Assembly: GCA_017620455.1 (NCBI GenBank)
Contig: JAFZQK010000037.1
Span: forward strand, 1 to 41,552
Direction of reading: 5' to 3'
DNA length: 41,552 nt
Source: Clostridia bacterium
GTDB taxonomy: Bacteria; Bacillota_A; Clostridia; Christensenellales; Aristaeellaceae
Shown here: piece by piece, positions 41,092 through 41,552 of the stretch
Numbering within the stretch: the stretch's first letter is position 1
Layout of the letters: each line of letters starts with the position of its first letter
Translations under genes and position numbers: made by a program
The notes under the pieces: model-generated
What the model saw: only the letters and a program-made list of their open reading frames with translations
Told to the model about the DNA's origin: nothing
The model's database searches: none

Positions 41092-41552
41092 TTAGTACAG
41101 CGGATACTTTGCCGTCAGTTCCTCCACGCCGGCCTTGACGGCGGGAACGGCGCTTTCGCCCTGATTCAGGATGAGGGCGATCCATTCGGCGATCTGCTCC
41201 ATCTCCGGCTCCTTGAAACCCCGGGTGGTAACGGCGGGGGTGCCGATGCGGATGCCGCTGGTCTCGGCGGGCTTGCGCTGATCCCGGGGCACCATGTTCT
41301 TATTGACGGTGATGTTGGCCATGCCGAGCCAGGTTTCCAGCTGCTTGCCGGTGACGGGGGTATCGCACAGGTCGAGCAGGAGCAAATGATTGTCCGTGCC
41401 GCCGGACACCATGCGCACGCCGCGCTGCCGGAGCGCTTTTTCCAGCGCCTTGGCGTTCTTCACGATCTGGCGCGCGTATTCCTTGAACTCGGGCTTGAGC
41501 GCTTCACCCAGACAAATCGCCTTGGCGGCGATCACGTGCTCCAGCGGGCCGC
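41092..41552 (-). CDS. glyA: Serine hydroxymethyltransferase, C-terminal part (cut by window edge)
   Basis: Partial: the last 153 or so codons are present and the N-terminal part lies beyond the right edge. The PLP enzyme interconverts serine and glycine with tetrahydrofolate. The visible sequence begins GPLEHVIAAKAICLGEALKPEFKEYARQ, the standard segment after the PLP lysine region. Then come MVSGGTDNHLLLLDL, ITVNKNMVPRDQRKP and SGIRIGTPAVTTRGFKE, all hallmark C-terminal motifs. The end AKYPLY matches the family. There is no sign of damage. A terminator follows. Confidence 0.96.
   Translation of the reverse strand, partial: GPLEHVIAAKAICLGEALKPEFKEYARQIVKNAKALEKALRQRGVRMVSGGTDNHLLLLDLCDTPVTGKQLETWLGMANITVNKNMVPRDQRKPAETSGIRIGTPAVTTRGFKEPEMEQIAEWIALILNQGESAVPAVKAGVEELTAKYPLY

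Noticed and set aside
1..41552. tRNA or rRNA genes
   Set aside because: No tRNA cloverleaf signature (such as GGTTCRAAYCC in context) or rRNA segment was recognised in the intergenic regions.

Overview
The window reads as chromosome from an anaerobic, GC-rich member of the Firmicutes/Clostridia, probably a gut or rumen plant-polymer degrader. Evidence: a ctsR-mcsA-mcsB-clpC heat-shock operon, a YlmC/YmxH-type sporulation-associated gene, nrdR, the four-cysteine form of ribosomal protein L28, a two-gene SufC plus SufB/D iron-sulfur system like those of strict anaerobes, and a dense set of beta-glucan and pectin genes. Assignments rest on motif reading and remembered family features; no database search was run.

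Left part (1-8200). On the minus strand lies the stress operon ctsR-mcsA-mcsB-clpC (clpC cut by the left edge) behind a good promoter carrying a CtsR-type operator. Divergent to it is a pectin pair: an intracellular pectin methylesterase fused to an SGNH acetylesterase, then a secreted beta-helix carbohydrate-binding protein. Facing it are a DUF1858 protein, a SufB/D scaffold and a SufC ATPase.

Middle (8294-22491). A PD-(D/E)XK nuclease-SNF2 helicase fusion diverges from an ECF sigma/anti-sigma pair. Then come polA-coaE-lytic transglycosylase-oligopeptide-type binding protein, ymxH, nrdR, rpmB, an XRE/AbrB regulator with its ABC exporter, and a secreted phosphodiester glycosidase.

Right part (22844-38361) is a beta-glucan locus. 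Two GH94-clan phosphorylase-like proteins on the minus strand diverge from a plus-strand operon: sugar-binding protein, permease, an unusual 690-residue permease with a coiled-coil extracytoplasmic insert, a GH3 beta-glucosidase and a cellobiose phosphorylase. Together they would import cello- or beta-gluco-oligosaccharides and cleave them by hydrolysis and phosphorolysis. PAP2 phosphatase, YitT protein, GNAT acetyltransferase and the 3' part of glyA close the window.

The most unusual structure is non-coding. Two convergent intergenic regions (5920-6239 and 22515-22835) hold copies, in opposite orientation, of one roughly 250-bp element. It has TCAG...CTGA ends and six consecutive hairpins, most of whose stems differ in sequence between copies but keep pairing. 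Each copy sits between two copies of the local terminator hairpin, each with an outward U-tract. This looks like a terminator-targeting mobile element or structured RNA family. A third convergent gap (40715-41091) holds an unrelated, near-perfect four-way-junction palindrome.
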